Shown here piece after piece: positions 1-7,503 of a stretch of 20,025 bases of DNA; position 1 is the stretch's first letter; each line of letters opens with the position of its first letter. Origin of the DNA: Thauera sp. GTDB taxonomy: Bacteria; Pseudomonadota; Gammaproteobacteria; Burkholderiales; Rhodocyclaceae. A program made the translations under genes and the position numbers. The notes beneath the pieces were generated by a model. It was not told the origin of the DNA. It saw only the letters and a list, made by a program, of their open reading frames with translations, and searched no databases. The stretch covers positions 1 through 20,025 of the forward strand of contig DMCZ01000033.1 in assembly GCA_003446655.1 (NCBI GenBank), written 5' to 3'.

Positions 1-19
1 AGATGTGTATAAGAGACAG
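1..19 (+). other. Tn5/Nextera mosaic-end adapter (sequencing artefact)
   Basis: The first 19 bases, AGATGTGTATAAGAGACAG, are exactly the Tn5 transposase mosaic end used in Nextera libraries. It sits at the extreme edge of the window and runs directly into betaproteobacterial coding-type sequence, so it is untrimmed adapter at a contig end and not a resident transposon. Read in frame it adds the spurious residues MCIRDR to the N-terminus of the following reading frame. True genomic sequence starts at about base 20. Confidence 0.96.
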
Positions 20-50
20 GCGTGCGCCCGGTTCCAGTGGCGGTGAACGC

Positions 51-1430
51 GTGAGCGCCGAAAAGAACAGTCAGAGTCCACAGTCTCCCACTCCATCTCC
101 GATCACCCCGCGGGTGGACGATACGACCGCACAGTTCGTGGCGTGGGTGCGCGGTGCGGCGCCCTACATCCACGCCTTTCGAGGCAGGACCTTCGTGGTT
201 GGCTTCGGTGGTGAGGTTGCGGCGGGCGCGCGGGCGCAGAGCCTGGCTTATGACTGCAACCTGCTGGCAGCGCTCGGCATCCGGCTTGTGCTCGTCCATG
301 GGGCACGGCCGCAGATCGATGCCGAACTTGCGCGTCGTGGTCTGGAGTCGCGGTTCCACCATGGTTTGCGCGTGACGGACGCGGAAGCGCTGGAGTGTGT
401 CAAGTCGGCGATGGCCGTGACCCGCTTCGAGGTCGAGGCGCTGCTGTCGCAGGGTCTGCCCAACACGCCGATGGCGGGCAGCTACATCCGCGTGACGGGC
501 GGTAACTTCATCACCGCACGCCCGGTTGGCGTCGTCGACGGCGTCGACTACCAATACACCGGCGCGGTCCGAAAGATCATCGCCGAGGAGATCAACGCCG
601 ACCTTGACCAGCAGAACGTCGTGTTGATCACGCCGCTCGGGGTCTCGCCCGCGGGCGAGATCTTCAACCTGGCGATGGAGGAGGTGGCCGAGGCCGTGGC
701 GATCGCGCTCAAGGCCGAGAAGCTCATCTACCTTTGCGATGCGCCCGGGCTGCTCGATGAGGCTGGTGAACTCGTCGAGTCGGTGACGGCTGACGAGGCG
801 CAAGGCAAGCTCGAGACCAATGAAGGGCTCACCGAGGATCTGCACCTCTTCCTGCCGTGCGCGATCCGCGCGGTGCGCAAGGGCGTTGCGCGCTGCCACC
901 TGATCGATCACGACCTCGATGGTGGCCTTCTGCTCGAGTTCTTCACCCATGCGGGCGTCGGCACTGTGGTGTCGCGTGATCCCCTGTTCCGCCTGCGCGA
1001 GGCCACCGTTGATGACGTGGGCGCGCTGGTCGCGCTGATCTCGCCGATGGAAGCCGACGGCACCCTGGTTCGCCGCGGTCGGGAGTTGCTGGAGCAGGAG
1101 ATCGAACGTTTCACGGTGGTCGAGCACGATGGCGTGCTGGTGGGGTGCGCGGCGCTGTATCCGTTCAGCGAGGACAACGCGGCCGAGCTCGCCTGCCTGG
1201 CCGTAACGCCCGAGTATCGTCGCGCCGGACTGGGCGATCAGCTCTTAAAACGCATCGAGCGTCGTGCCCGCGTCCAGCGTCTCGAGCGTCTGTTCGTACT
1301 CACCACGCGCACGGCGCATTGGTTCCGTGAACGCGGATTTGTCGAGATCGGCCCTGAAGCCTTGCCGCGGCAGAAGCGCGAGCTGTACAACTTTCAGCGG
1401 CGCTCGAAGGTGTTCGTCAAGACCTTATGA
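51..1430 (+). CDS. argA: N-acetylglutamate synthase (amino-acid N-acetyltransferase)
   Basis: Makes N-acetylglutamate from acetyl-CoA and glutamate, the first committed step of arginine synthesis, in the cytoplasm. The protein has the classical two-part ArgA layout: an N-terminal amino-acid-kinase-like domain (about residues 30-285, with LVLVHGARPQID near the start) that usually binds the feedback inhibitor arginine, and a C-terminal GNAT acetyltransferase domain (about 305-450, with AcCoA-loop residues RRAGLGDQLL). Starting at the GTG at 51 gives 459 residues, normal for the family. The open frame continues upstream to base 3 only because the adapter at 1-19 supplies an ATG. No strong ribosome site is visible before the GTG, and the short contig edge prevents checking for a better one. 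The stop overlaps the next gene as ATGA. Product is certain; the exact start is less so. Confidence 0.93.
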   Translation: MSAEKNSQSPQSPTPSPITPRVDDTTAQFVAWVRGAAPYIHAFRGRTFVVGFGGEVAAGARAQSLAYDCNLLAALGIRLVLVHGARPQIDAELARRGLESRFHHGLRVTDAEALECVKSAMAVTRFEVEALLSQGLPNTPMAGSYIRVTGGNFITARPVGVVDGVDYQYTGAVRKIIAEEINADLDQQNVVLITPLGVSPAGEIFNLAMEEVAEAVAIALKAEKLIYLCDAPGLLDEAGELVESVTADEAQGKLETNEGLTEDLHLFLPCAIRAVRKGVARCHLIDHDLDGGLLLEFFTHAGVGTVVSRDPLFRLREATVDDVGALVALISPMEADGTLVRRGRELLEQEIERFTVVEHDGVLVGCAALYPFSEDNAAELACLAVTPEYRRAGLGDQLLKRIERRARVQRLERLFVLTTRTAHWFRERGFVEIGPEALPRQKRELYNFQRRSKVFVKTL

Positions 1431-2848
1431 AGTGGGGGCGCAAGGCAGCTGACAATGGCGAAGCTGACCTGCTGGCAGAGGTCGCCGCGGGGGTTCATGG
1501 CATCGAGGCGGTCTTCGATTCCGGTTTGCGCCTGCGCTGGATCAGCCCGTCCATCGAACGGATGACCGGCTTCTCGCCGCAGGCGTGTCTTGCGGCCCAG
1601 GACGTGTTCGATCTGCTGGTGTTCGAGTCCGACCGCGATTTCTGCCGCCGGATGGTCGGCCAGGTCCTCGCCGACGGTCTTCCTCAGGACTTCGAGTTGC
1701 GCCTTGCAACCCACGATGGGCGTACGGTCTGGGTGGCGGCGCATTGGCGCCGTCGTGCGGCAGGGGCGGGGCTGCGTCTGTCGGCCGAGGACATCGGCGC
1801 TCGCAAGCAGACCGAATACACCTTGCTCGAGACGGTTGCCGAACTCCGTCGTGCCCAGGCGCTGCGCGAGCATTATCTGCTGCGCAGCAATGACGAGCGC
1901 CAGCGCCTTGCGGCACTGCTGAACCTGATCCGGCTCGGCATCCTGTTCATGGACCAGGATCGCCGTGTGCTCTATCACAACCGCGCGATGCTCGAGATCT
2001 GGGGCTATCCGCCGGAGACGCAACTGGTGGGCAGTCGCGAGGCGGTGCTCAAGGAGAGGGCTGCGATGGTGGTTGCCGAGCCCGAAGCATACTTCGCACA
2101 CATCGATGAGGCGGTGCGCGAGCGCAGCGTCGCGAGCGAGGAGTACGAGATCCGCTTCGTGGATGGCCGCATCGTCACCGACCGCTCAGCCGTGGTGCGC
2201 GGTGGCGACGATGTGCGCAGCATCGGCCGGGTGTGGATTTACGAGGACGTCACCTCCGAGCGGCGGACATCCGAGCGTTTGGTCGAGCTTGCCGAGCGTG
2301 ACGAGCTGACCGGTCTCTACAATAGACGTCGCTTCCATGAGGAACTCGAGCGCTGGCTTGCCGACGCCGCGCGGCGCGGCACCGAAGTGGGTCTGCTGTC
2401 ATTTGATCTCGACGGTTTCAAGCCGGTGAACGATTCGTTCGGCCACCAGGCCGGAGATGAGGTGCTCGTCGGGATGGCGCGGGCAGTGGGACGGATTGTG
2501 CGCCGCAACGAGATGTTCTTCCGCATCGGAGGCGACGAGTTTGCCGTGCTGGTCCCGGGCAGCAGCGCCGAGGGTCTGCTCGAACTCGCACACCGCCTGG
2601 TGGAGACGGTCTCCACGTTGACGTTCCGTTTTGGCGGAACGACGGTCGGCGTCACCGCGAGCGTCGGCATCGCACGCTTTCCGGAAAATGCGGCCGATGC
2701 CGAGACCCTGGTCGCCGCGGCTGACGCTGCACTTTATCTGTCCAAGAGCGAGGGCAGGAATCGCGCGACCGTGTCGGCGAGGCCGAGCGGTGAATCGGCT
2801 AGAATGCCGGCTTCGAGCTCCGATGAACGTGACAGCAGAGAGGATTGA
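1427..2848 (+). CDS. Diguanylate cyclase with two PAS domains (PAS-PAS-GGDEF)
   Basis: Probably makes the second messenger c-di-GMP from two GTP. Order of parts in 473 residues: PAS domain (about 15-130), short helical linker (130-160), second PAS domain (about 160-285), then a GGDEF domain (about 288-455). The GGDEF domain opens with DELTGLYNRRRF at 292-303 and carries an intact GGDEF catalytic loop at 368-372. No transmembrane segment is seen, so it should be a cytosolic sensor; the PAS ligand cannot be told. The inhibitory I-site, normally RxxD five residues before GGDEF, reads RRNE (359-362), with the aspartate changed to glutamate. No EAL domain. It overlaps argA by ATGA, suggesting translational coupling, although no functional link with arginine synthesis is known. 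Confidence 0.92.
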   Translation: MKWGRKAADNGEADLLAEVAAGVHGIEAVFDSGLRLRWISPSIERMTGFSPQACLAAQDVFDLLVFESDRDFCRRMVGQVLADGLPQDFELRLATHDGRTVWVAAHWRRRAAGAGLRLSAEDIGARKQTEYTLLETVAELRRAQALREHYLLRSNDERQRLAALLNLIRLGILFMDQDRRVLYHNRAMLEIWGYPPETQLVGSREAVLKERAAMVVAEPEAYFAHIDEAVRERSVASEEYEIRFVDGRIVTDRSAVVRGGDDVRSIGRVWIYEDVTSERRTSERLVELAERDELTGLYNRRRFHEELERWLADAARRGTEVGLLSFDLDGFKPVNDSFGHQAGDEVLVGMARAVGRIVRRNEMFFRIGGDEFAVLVPGSSAEGLLELAHRLVETVSTLTFRFGGTTVGVTASVGIARFPENAADAETLVAAADAALYLSKSEGRNRATVSARPSGESARMPASSSDERDSRED

Positions 2849-2851
2849 AAC

Positions 2852-3124
2852 ATGGCTCGCATGGTGAACTGCGTGAAACTGGGTCGCGAGGCCGAAGGCC
2901 TGGACCTGCCCCCGGTGCCGGGTGCCCTGGGCAAGCGCATTTTCGAGAACGTGTCCAAGGAAGCCTGGCAGCAGTGGGTGAAGTATCAGACCATGCTGAT
3001 CAACGAGAACCGCCTTAACCTGATGGATGCGCGCGCGCGCAAGTACCTTGCGGAGCAGATGGAGAAGCATTTCTTCGAAGGTGGCGCCGACCAGGTTGCC
3101 GGCTACGTTCCGCCGCAGCAGTAA
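2852..3124 (+). CDS. yggX: Fe(2+)-trafficking protein YggX (oxidative damage protection)
   Basis: Small cytosolic protein of the YggX family, implicated in iron traffic and in protecting iron-sulfur clusters from oxidative damage. The 90 residues match the usual length, with the conserved N-terminus MARMVNCVKLG (conserved Cys7), the block FENVSKEAWQQWVKYQTMLINE, shown here only by its ends FENVSKEAW and QTMLINE, and LNLMDARARKYL. A ribosome site AGAGAGG (2837-2843) lies 8 bases before the ATG. The gene begins 3 bases after the diguanylate cyclase stop; a possible own -10, TAGAAT at 2800-2805, lies inside the end of that gene but lacks a good -35. It is followed by a long inverted repeat shared with convergent phoU. 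Confidence 0.95.
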   Translation: MARMVNCVKLGREAEGLDLPPVPGALGKRIFENVSKEAWQQWVKYQTMLINENRLNLMDARARKYLAEQMEKHFFEGGADQVAGYVPPQQ

Positions 3125-3149
3125 GACAGGCCCGCGCTGCGACTGCAGT

Positions 3150-3201
3150 GCGGTACAAAGCACAAGGGGATGCTTCAGCGTTCCCTTGTGCTTTGTACCG
3201 C
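3150..3201. terminator. Long perfect inverted repeat between convergent yggX and phoU
   Basis: Arms 3151-3168 and 3183-3200 are perfect 18-base reverse complements (CGGTACAAAGCACAAGGG and its complement), extended by a G-C pair at 3150/3201, with a 14-base loop. It lies between two genes that converge, so it can fold identically in both transcripts and probably acts as a two-way terminator or RNA 3'-end stabiliser. Neither side has a U-tract, so it is not a textbook intrinsic terminator. Confidence 0.55.
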
Positions 3202-3215
3202 GGTGAGCCGGACCG

Positions 3216-3920
3216 TCAGCTCTTGTCGCCGAGCGCAGCCTGCGACTTCTCGAAGCGCACGTCCTGGCCGTGAGCGACATAGACGACGTGTTCCGCGATG
3301 TTCATCGCGTGATCGCCGATGCGCTCGATCGACTTGGCGATGAAGAGCATCTCGAGGCTGTTCGAGATCGTCCGTGGGTCTTCCATCATGTAGGTGATGA
3401 GCTGGCGCATGATGCCCTTGAAGCCGCTGTCGATTTCCGCATCCTTGCGCCGCATTTCATCGATGTTCTCGGCATTGACGCGCGCGAAGGCGTCAAGTGC
3501 CGCCCGCAGCATCTCTACGGCCGTATCGGTCGCCTGCGACAGGCCGACGCGAGGCATGAACTTGACCTCGGACTGGTGAAGGCGGCGGGCCGCCTTGGCG
3601 ATCTTTTTCGCTTCGTCGCCGATGCGCTCCAGATCGGAGGCCGCCTTGATCGTGGCGAGCACCAGGCGAAGATCCCCGGCGGCCGGCTGCTGCCGGGCAA
3701 TGATGTGGGTGCAGGCGTCGTCGAGTTCGATCTGGGCCAGATTGATTGCCTTGTCGCCCTGGATCGTCGTCTCAAGCAGCGTGATGTCGCCGCTACGCAG
3801 TCCCTCGAGCGCCTTCGTCACCTGGGCTTCGACCAGACCGCCCATCTGCAGGACGCCACGGCGGATATTTTCCAGTTCGGTGTCGAACTTCCGGAGAGTG
3901 TGTTCGGTCATTTTTGCCAT
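3216..3920 (-). CDS. phoU: Phosphate signalling complex protein PhoU
   Basis: PhoU links the Pst phosphate transporter to the PhoR/PhoB two-component system and keeps the Pho regulon off when phosphate is sufficient. The protein consists of two repeated three-helix bundles with the family's metal-binding motifs, seen as RIGDEAKKIAKAA in the first half and RIGDHAMNIAEHVVYV in the second. The ATG at 3920 (MAKMTEHTLRKFD) is chosen. A TTG at 3926 and another ATG at 3911 are also possible, and none has a convincing Shine-Dalgarno site. No pst or phoBR gene is in this window, so this is an isolated phoU copy or one separated from its usual operon. It converges with yggX, and rpiA lies upstream on the same strand. 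Confidence 0.95.
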   Translation of the reverse strand: MAKMTEHTLRKFDTELENIRRGVLQMGGLVEAQVTKALEGLRSGDITLLETTIQGDKAINLAQIELDDACTHIIARQQPAAGDLRLVLATIKAASDLERIGDEAKKIAKAARRLHQSEVKFMPRVGLSQATDTAVEMLRAALDAFARVNAENIDEMRRKDAEIDSGFKGIMRQLITYMMEDPRTISNSLEMLFIAKSIERIGDHAMNIAEHVVYVAHGQDVRFEKSQAALGDKS

Positions 3921-3926
3921 GATCAA

Positions 3927-3999
3927 GTTCGGGGGAAAGGTGTACGCTAACAGGGCTGTGTTAAGTTTTTGTTGCGTGCAACGGTAGTGAAACGACCGT
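3927..3999 (-). promoter_or_regulatory. phoU upstream region with small dyads
   Basis: This 73-base gap between rpiA and phoU should hold any phoU promoter. Two dyads are visible: TAACA/TGTTA (3948-3952 and 3959-3963, 6-base spacer), and a 6-bp stem AACGGT/ACCGTT (3980-3985 and 3995-4000) at the very end of rpiA. No recognisable PHO box (CTGTCAT repeat) is present. On the minus strand TTGCAC (3980-3975) could be a -35, but no good -10 follows. Weak evidence overall. Confidence 0.2.
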
Positions 4000-4662
4000 T
4001 CAGGCTGCCTGCAGCCGCTCTACGCCGCCAGCGCCGGCCAGCAGCAGCACGTCGGCGCCCCGCTGGGCGAAAAGACCGTTGGTGACCACGCCCACGATCT
4101 GGTTGATGTGGGTTTCCATCGCTACCGGGTCGCTGATCCTGAGTCCGTGAACGTCGAGGATCAGGTTGCCGTTGTCGGTCACGAATCCTTCGCGCAGCCT
4201 GGGCTCGCCGCCCAGACGGCGCAGCTCGCGCGACACGTGCCCGCACGCCATCGGGATTACCTCGACGGGCAGCGGGAAGCCGCCGAGCTCTTTTACCTGC
4301 TTGCTGGCGTCACAGATGCAGATGAAGCGTTCGGAGACCGCGGCGACGATCTTCTCTCGCGTCAGCGCGCCGCCGCCGCCCTTGATCATCGCGAAGCTGC
4401 CGTCGATCTCGTCGGCACCATCCACATAGATCGGCAGCGATTCGATGCCGTTGAGATCGAATACGGCGATGCCATGTCCAACGAGCCGACGCGAGCTGGC
4501 CTCGGAGCTGGAGACTGCACCGAGGATGCGCTCGCGCATGCCGGCGAGCGCGTCGATGAAGTGGTTCACGGTCGAGCCGGTACCGACGCCGACGATGCTG
4601 CCGTCGATGATGTAGTCGAGTGCCGCGAGCGCCGCAGCCTTCTTGAGTTCGTCCTGGGTCAT
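4000..4662 (-). CDS. rpiA: Ribose-5-phosphate isomerase A
   Basis: Interconverts ribose 5-phosphate and ribulose 5-phosphate in the non-oxidative pentose phosphate pathway. The 220-residue protein has the phosphate-binding loop GTGST (27-31), the catalytic stretch VDGADEID with Asp81 and Asp84, and Lys94 and Glu103 in IKGGGGALTRE. These four positions agree exactly with the numbering of the E. coli enzyme, which supports the ATG at 4662 (MTQDELKK). The frame stays open further upstream inside moeA, but that extension overlaps moeA and is not RpiA-like. It starts 25 bases after the moeA stop and may be cotranscribed with it, although the roles are unrelated. Confidence 0.96.
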   Translation of the reverse strand: MTQDELKKAAALAALDYIIDGSIVGVGTGSTVNHFIDALAGMRERILGAVSSSEASSRRLVGHGIAVFDLNGIESLPIYVDGADEIDGSFAMIKGGGGALTREKIVAAVSERFICICDASKQVKELGGFPLPVEVIPMACGHVSRELRRLGGEPRLREGFVTDNGNLILDVHGLRISDPVAMETHINQIVGVVTNGLFAQRGADVLLLAGAGGVERLQAA

Positions 4663-4687
4663 GTGAGGGAGGTGCTCGATGGGGCAC

Positions 4688-5938
4688 TCAGACGAGGCCG
4701 TGGAAGGGTTGGATGCGGACCATGTCGCCCGCCTGCACCGCGGTGCAGTCTTCTGGCAGTACGACGAAGCAGTCGGCCTCGGACATCGAGCGCAGCACGC
4801 CCGAGCCCTGGGCGCCGACCAGTGCGACCGAGAGGCCGTCGGCATCCCGCTGCAGCTTGCCGCGCAGGTATTCCACGCGGCCAGGCTGCTTGCGCATCGC
4901 AAACCGGGCGCGAACCGGGAATTCGTCGGCGGGTGGTAGCGGACGGACGCCCATCAGCTTGAGCAGCGCGTCCTGGACGAACTGGTAGAAGGTCACCATG
5001 ACTGCGACCGGGTTGCCGGGCAGGCCGAACAGGATTGCGTTGCCGATACGGCCGTAGGCCATCGGTCGTCCCGGTTTGATGGCGAGCTTCCAGAAGGCGA
5101 CTTCGCCGAGGCGGGACATCATTTCGCGGATGAAGTCGGCCTCGCCGACCGAGACTCCACCGCTCGTGATCACCACGTCAGCAGCCTCTGAGGCGTCGCG
5201 GAAGGCGGTCTCCAGAGCCTCGGGGCGATCGGGGACGACGCCCATGTCGAGCAGCTCGCATCCCAGCCGCGACAGGGCGCCAAAGAGCGTGTAGCGATTG
5301 CTGTCATAGACCTCGCCCGGGCCGAGCGGTCGCCCGATCGAGGCGATCTCGTCACCGGTGGACAGGATGGCGACCCTCAGCCGGCGATGCACTGCGACTT
5401 CGGCGATGCCGAGCGATGCGATCAGGCCGAGCTCGGCCGGTCCGCAGCGGCGGCCGGCCGCCAGTGCGACCGCGCCCTCCGCAAGGTCCTCCCCCGCGTG
5501 GCGCAGATTCTGGCCCTTCTTCTGACCGGTGGGAATGAAGACGATGTCCTGATCGCGGCGCGTGACCTCCTGCACCACGACGGTGTCCGCGCCCTGAGGA
5601 ATGGATGCCCCCGTCATGATGCGGACTGCTTGCCCGGCGCCGACGACGCCCGAGAAGGGGCGGCCGGCGAAGGCCGTTCCGACGAGGTTGAGCGCCGTCT
5701 CGCCGCTGTCCGCGAGGTCCTGCGCGCGTACCGCGTAGCCGTCCATTGCGGAGTTGTCGTGCGCGGGCACGTTGTAGGGGGCGACGATGTCGTCGGCAAG
5801 CACGCGGCCGAGCGCGTTGCGTACGGCGACCCGCTCCCAGCCGGGGATCGGCTGCAGGCCGTTGAGGATGGCGGTGCGCGCCTCGGCGACGGGGAGGAGG
5901 CTGCGGCCGCTGCCGGTCTCGAAGCTTGGGATGGTCAT
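4688..5938 (-). CDS. moeA: Molybdopterin molybdenumtransferase MoeA
   Basis: Inserts molybdenum into adenylylated molybdopterin, the last step of molybdenum cofactor synthesis. The 416 residues show the family order: N-terminal MoeA domains with NVPAHDNSAMDGYA near residue 57, the MoCF-like domain with LSTGDEI, TSGGVSVGEADF and LPGNPVAVMVTF, and a C-terminal beta domain ending in IQPFHGLV. The ATG at 5938 gives a normal length. A ThiF/MoeB-type gene also begins at the far end of the window, but most other moco genes are not here. Molybdenum enzymes such as nitrate reductase are common in Rhodocyclales, which fits. Confidence 0.95.
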   Translation of the reverse strand: MTIPSFETGSGRSLLPVAEARTAILNGLQPIPGWERVAVRNALGRVLADDIVAPYNVPAHDNSAMDGYAVRAQDLADSGETALNLVGTAFAGRPFSGVVGAGQAVRIMTGASIPQGADTVVVQEVTRRDQDIVFIPTGQKKGQNLRHAGEDLAEGAVALAAGRRCGPAELGLIASLGIAEVAVHRRLRVAILSTGDEIASIGRPLGPGEVYDSNRYTLFGALSRLGCELLDMGVVPDRPEALETAFRDASEAADVVITSGGVSVGEADFIREMMSRLGEVAFWKLAIKPGRPMAYGRIGNAILFGLPGNPVAVMVTFYQFVQDALLKLMGVRPLPPADEFPVRARFAMRKQPGRVEYLRGKLQRDADGLSVALVGAQGSGVLRSMSEADCFVVLPEDCTAVQAGDMVRIQPFHGLV

Positions 5939-6024
5939 GGAGCGGACTCCCGGGTGCTGGCCACCGTGCGGGAGCCGAGCGCACGCGACGGAGCGGCCTT
6001 CAGGTTTGGCGAATCAGAATGAAC

Positions 6025-6044
6025 AAGGCGGCCGTAGCCGCCCT
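6025..6044 (-). terminator. Probable intrinsic terminator after cytochrome c4
   Basis: On the minus strand an 8-bp stem (six G-C pairs in GGCGGC/GCCGCC, plus a wobble and an A-T pair) closes a UACG loop. C(UACG)G is one of the very stable UNCG tetraloops. It is followed by TTGTTCATTCTG, a broken U-rich tail. It lies about 25 bases beyond the cytochrome stop codon and before moeA, so it should separate the two genes. The tail is imperfect, so termination may be partial. Confidence 0.5.
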
Positions 6045-6068
6045 GTGTCAATGCGTGTCCGGGTTCGA

Positions 6069-6698
6069 TCAGCGCAGCCCGGCGGCGTAGTCGGCAACCG
6101 CCTTGATCTCGGGGTCGGTCATCTTGATCGCAATCATGCGCATCATGCTGTTGGGATCGTTCTTGCGGACGCCGTCGCGGAAGGCCTTCATCTGGGTATC
6201 GATGTAGTCGGCGAACTGGCCTGAAAGGCGCGGATATTGAGCAGGCATGCCGGCGCCGGCGGGACCGTGGCATCCGGCACAGGCGGGCACGCCCTTCGAG
6301 GCGATTCCTGCGCGCCAGATCTTCTGACCCAGTTCGATGGTTTCCAGGTTTTTCGCGGGTTCAGGCTTGAGCTCGAAGGACGAGAAGTACTTCGCAAGCC
6401 CGCGCATGTCGGCTTCCTCGAGGCCGGCAACCATGCCGCCCATGATGGCGTTCTCGCGCACCGGGGGATTGCCGTTCCAGCCCTTGAACTCACGCAGTTG
6501 CTTGAAGAGGTAGTCCTCATGCTGGCCAGCGATCTTGGGGTTGGCCGGCAGTTCGCTGTTGCCATCGGCCATGTGACAGGCGGCGCACAGCGTCTCGGCG
6601 GTCTGTTTCGCCTTGTCGATATCCGGAGCCTGGTCCTGGGCCTGAAGGCTGCCAGCGAGCAGCAGCAACGACGAGAGCAGCAGGGAACGCTTGATCAT
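6069..6698 (-). CDS. Diheme cytochrome c4-type protein, periplasmic
   Basis: Periplasmic electron carrier, probably passing electrons from the bc1 complex to terminal oxidases or denitrification enzymes. A signal peptide (MIKRSLLLSSLLLLAGSLQA) is followed by two cytochrome c domains with heme motifs CAACH (38-42) and CAGCH (140-144). Candidate methionine axial ligands lie in each half, in NAIMGGMVAG and in NSMMRMIAIKM. The 209 residues and duplicated layout fit class I cytochrome c4. The start is supported by GAGGA ending 4 bases before the ATG. The gene is divergent from engB, an arrangement known from other betaproteobacteria, where ccsAB genes often follow; here moeA follows instead. Confidence 0.93.
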   Translation of the reverse strand: MIKRSLLLSSLLLLAGSLQAQDQAPDIDKAKQTAETLCAACHMADGNSELPANPKIAGQHEDYLFKQLREFKGWNGNPPVRENAIMGGMVAGLEEADMRGLAKYFSSFELKPEPAKNLETIELGQKIWRAGIASKGVPACAGCHGPAGAGMPAQYPRLSGQFADYIDTQMKAFRDGVRKNDPNSMMRMIAIKMTDPEIKAVADYAAGLR

Positions 6699-6819
6699 GA
6701 TGTCCTCGGAAAGCCGTGAGTGATTTTTTCAAACGAGGTATTCTAATACACGAAAGCCGGGTTGCGCGATGCGATGAAGGCTTTCTCCCGCAGCCAACCG
6801 GTTTTTCGCCGATTTTTTC
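6699..6819. promoter_or_regulatory. Divergent promoter region, cytochrome c4 / engB
   Basis: The AT-rich core near 6740-6747 serves both directions: TAGAAT (minus strand, 6745-6740) and TCTAAT (plus strand, 6742-6747) each match the -10 consensus at five of six bases and overlap one another. Neither has a good -35, which suggests activator-dependent promoters. The engB leader contains a perfect 7-base inverted repeat GAAAGCC/GGCTTTC (6752-6758 and 6779-6785) with a 20-base loop, then T-runs just before the engB start. Confidence 0.4.
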
Positions 6820-7503
6820 ATGCCTCTTTTCCGCAACGCACAATTCGAGATTTCGATCGCCAAGCCGTCCGGCCTGCCGCCGCCCACAGGCCCGGAGATC
6901 GCGTTTGCGGGGCGCTCGAATGCTGGCAAGTCAAGCGCGATCAATACGCTTGCGGGCCATGTGCGGCTCGCCTTCGTCTCGAAGACACCCGGTCGCACGC
7001 AGCTGATCAATTTCTTCCGCCTCAATTCGGGCGCGCTCCTCGTCGATCTGCCGGGCTACGGATATGCCGCGGTACCCGAGAAGATTCGGCGCCAGTGGCA
7101 GGGCCTGATCGAGACCTATCTCAAGAAGCGCGAGAGCCTGATCGGTCTGGTGCTGATCATGGACTCTCGCCATCCGCTCACGCCCCTTGACCGGCAGATG
7201 ATCGACTGGTTCGCGCATTCCGGCCGGCCGATGCACGTGCTGCTGACCAAGAGCGACAAGCTCTCGCGCGGCGCGGCCGCTGCGGTGCTTCAGGAGGTTC
7301 GGCGTGCGCTGCAGCCCTTGGGTCCGCAGGTGACGGTGCAGTTGTTCTCGAGCCTGAAGAAATCTGGCGTTGAGGAGGCGGAGGCTGTCATCGGTGGCTG
7401 GCTCGCCGGTGACCCGGTGGCGCCCTCGGTTGCTGACCTCGAAACCGTTCCCGGCATGGATTTGGCTGCCGATAAAACAAAAGCCCCCGACCAGGGGACG
7501 TAG
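6820..7503 (+). CDS. engB: Ribosome biogenesis GTPase YihA/YsxC (EngB)
   Basis: TRAFAC-class GTPase needed for assembly of the large ribosomal subunit. G1/Walker A is GRSNAGKS (31-38), switch region G2 has the conserved PGRTQ, G3 is DLPGYGYA, and G4 is TKSD, all in normal order. At 227 residues it is slightly longer than usual, with a C-terminal tail of about 25 residues (from GDPVAPSVADLE) that looks unconserved. The ATG at 6820 (MPLFRNAQFEIS) fits the family N-terminus, yet it has no purine-rich ribosome site: the preceding bases are GATTTTTTC. The stop codon TAG (7501-7503) lies at the loop/stem edge of a hairpin belonging to a minus-strand terminator. Confidence 0.95.
   Translation: MPLFRNAQFEISIAKPSGLPPPTGPEIAFAGRSNAGKSSAINTLAGHVRLAFVSKTPGRTQLINFFRLNSGALLVDLPGYGYAAVPEKIRRQWQGLIETYLKKRESLIGLVLIMDSRHPLTPLDRQMIDWFAHSGRPMHVLLTKSDKLSRGAAAAVLQEVRRALQPLGPQVTVQLFSSLKKSGVEEAEAVIGGWLAGDPVAPSVADLETVPGMDLAADKTKAPDQGT

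Noticed and set aside
3..50. N-terminal extension of argA beginning MCIRDR
   Set aside because: The first codons are the sequencing adapter; the GTG at 51 is the first plausible genomic start.
3270..3950. 226-codon plus-strand frame opposite phoU
   Set aside because: It mirrors the phoU codons on the opposite strand, has no recognisable domain, and is typical of antisense open frames in GC-rich genes. The same applies to long frames opposite rpiA (4108-4962), moeA (5387-6022), hemB (7664-9085) and bioB (11381-11920).
3927..3999. PHO box upstream of phoU
   Set aside because: No pair of CTGTCAT-like repeats at 11-base spacing is present on either strand.
4663..4902. 80-residue N-terminal extension of RpiA
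   Set aside because: It overlaps moeA in another frame, and the ATG at 4662 places Asp81, Asp84, Lys94 and Glu103 exactly as in E. coli RpiA.
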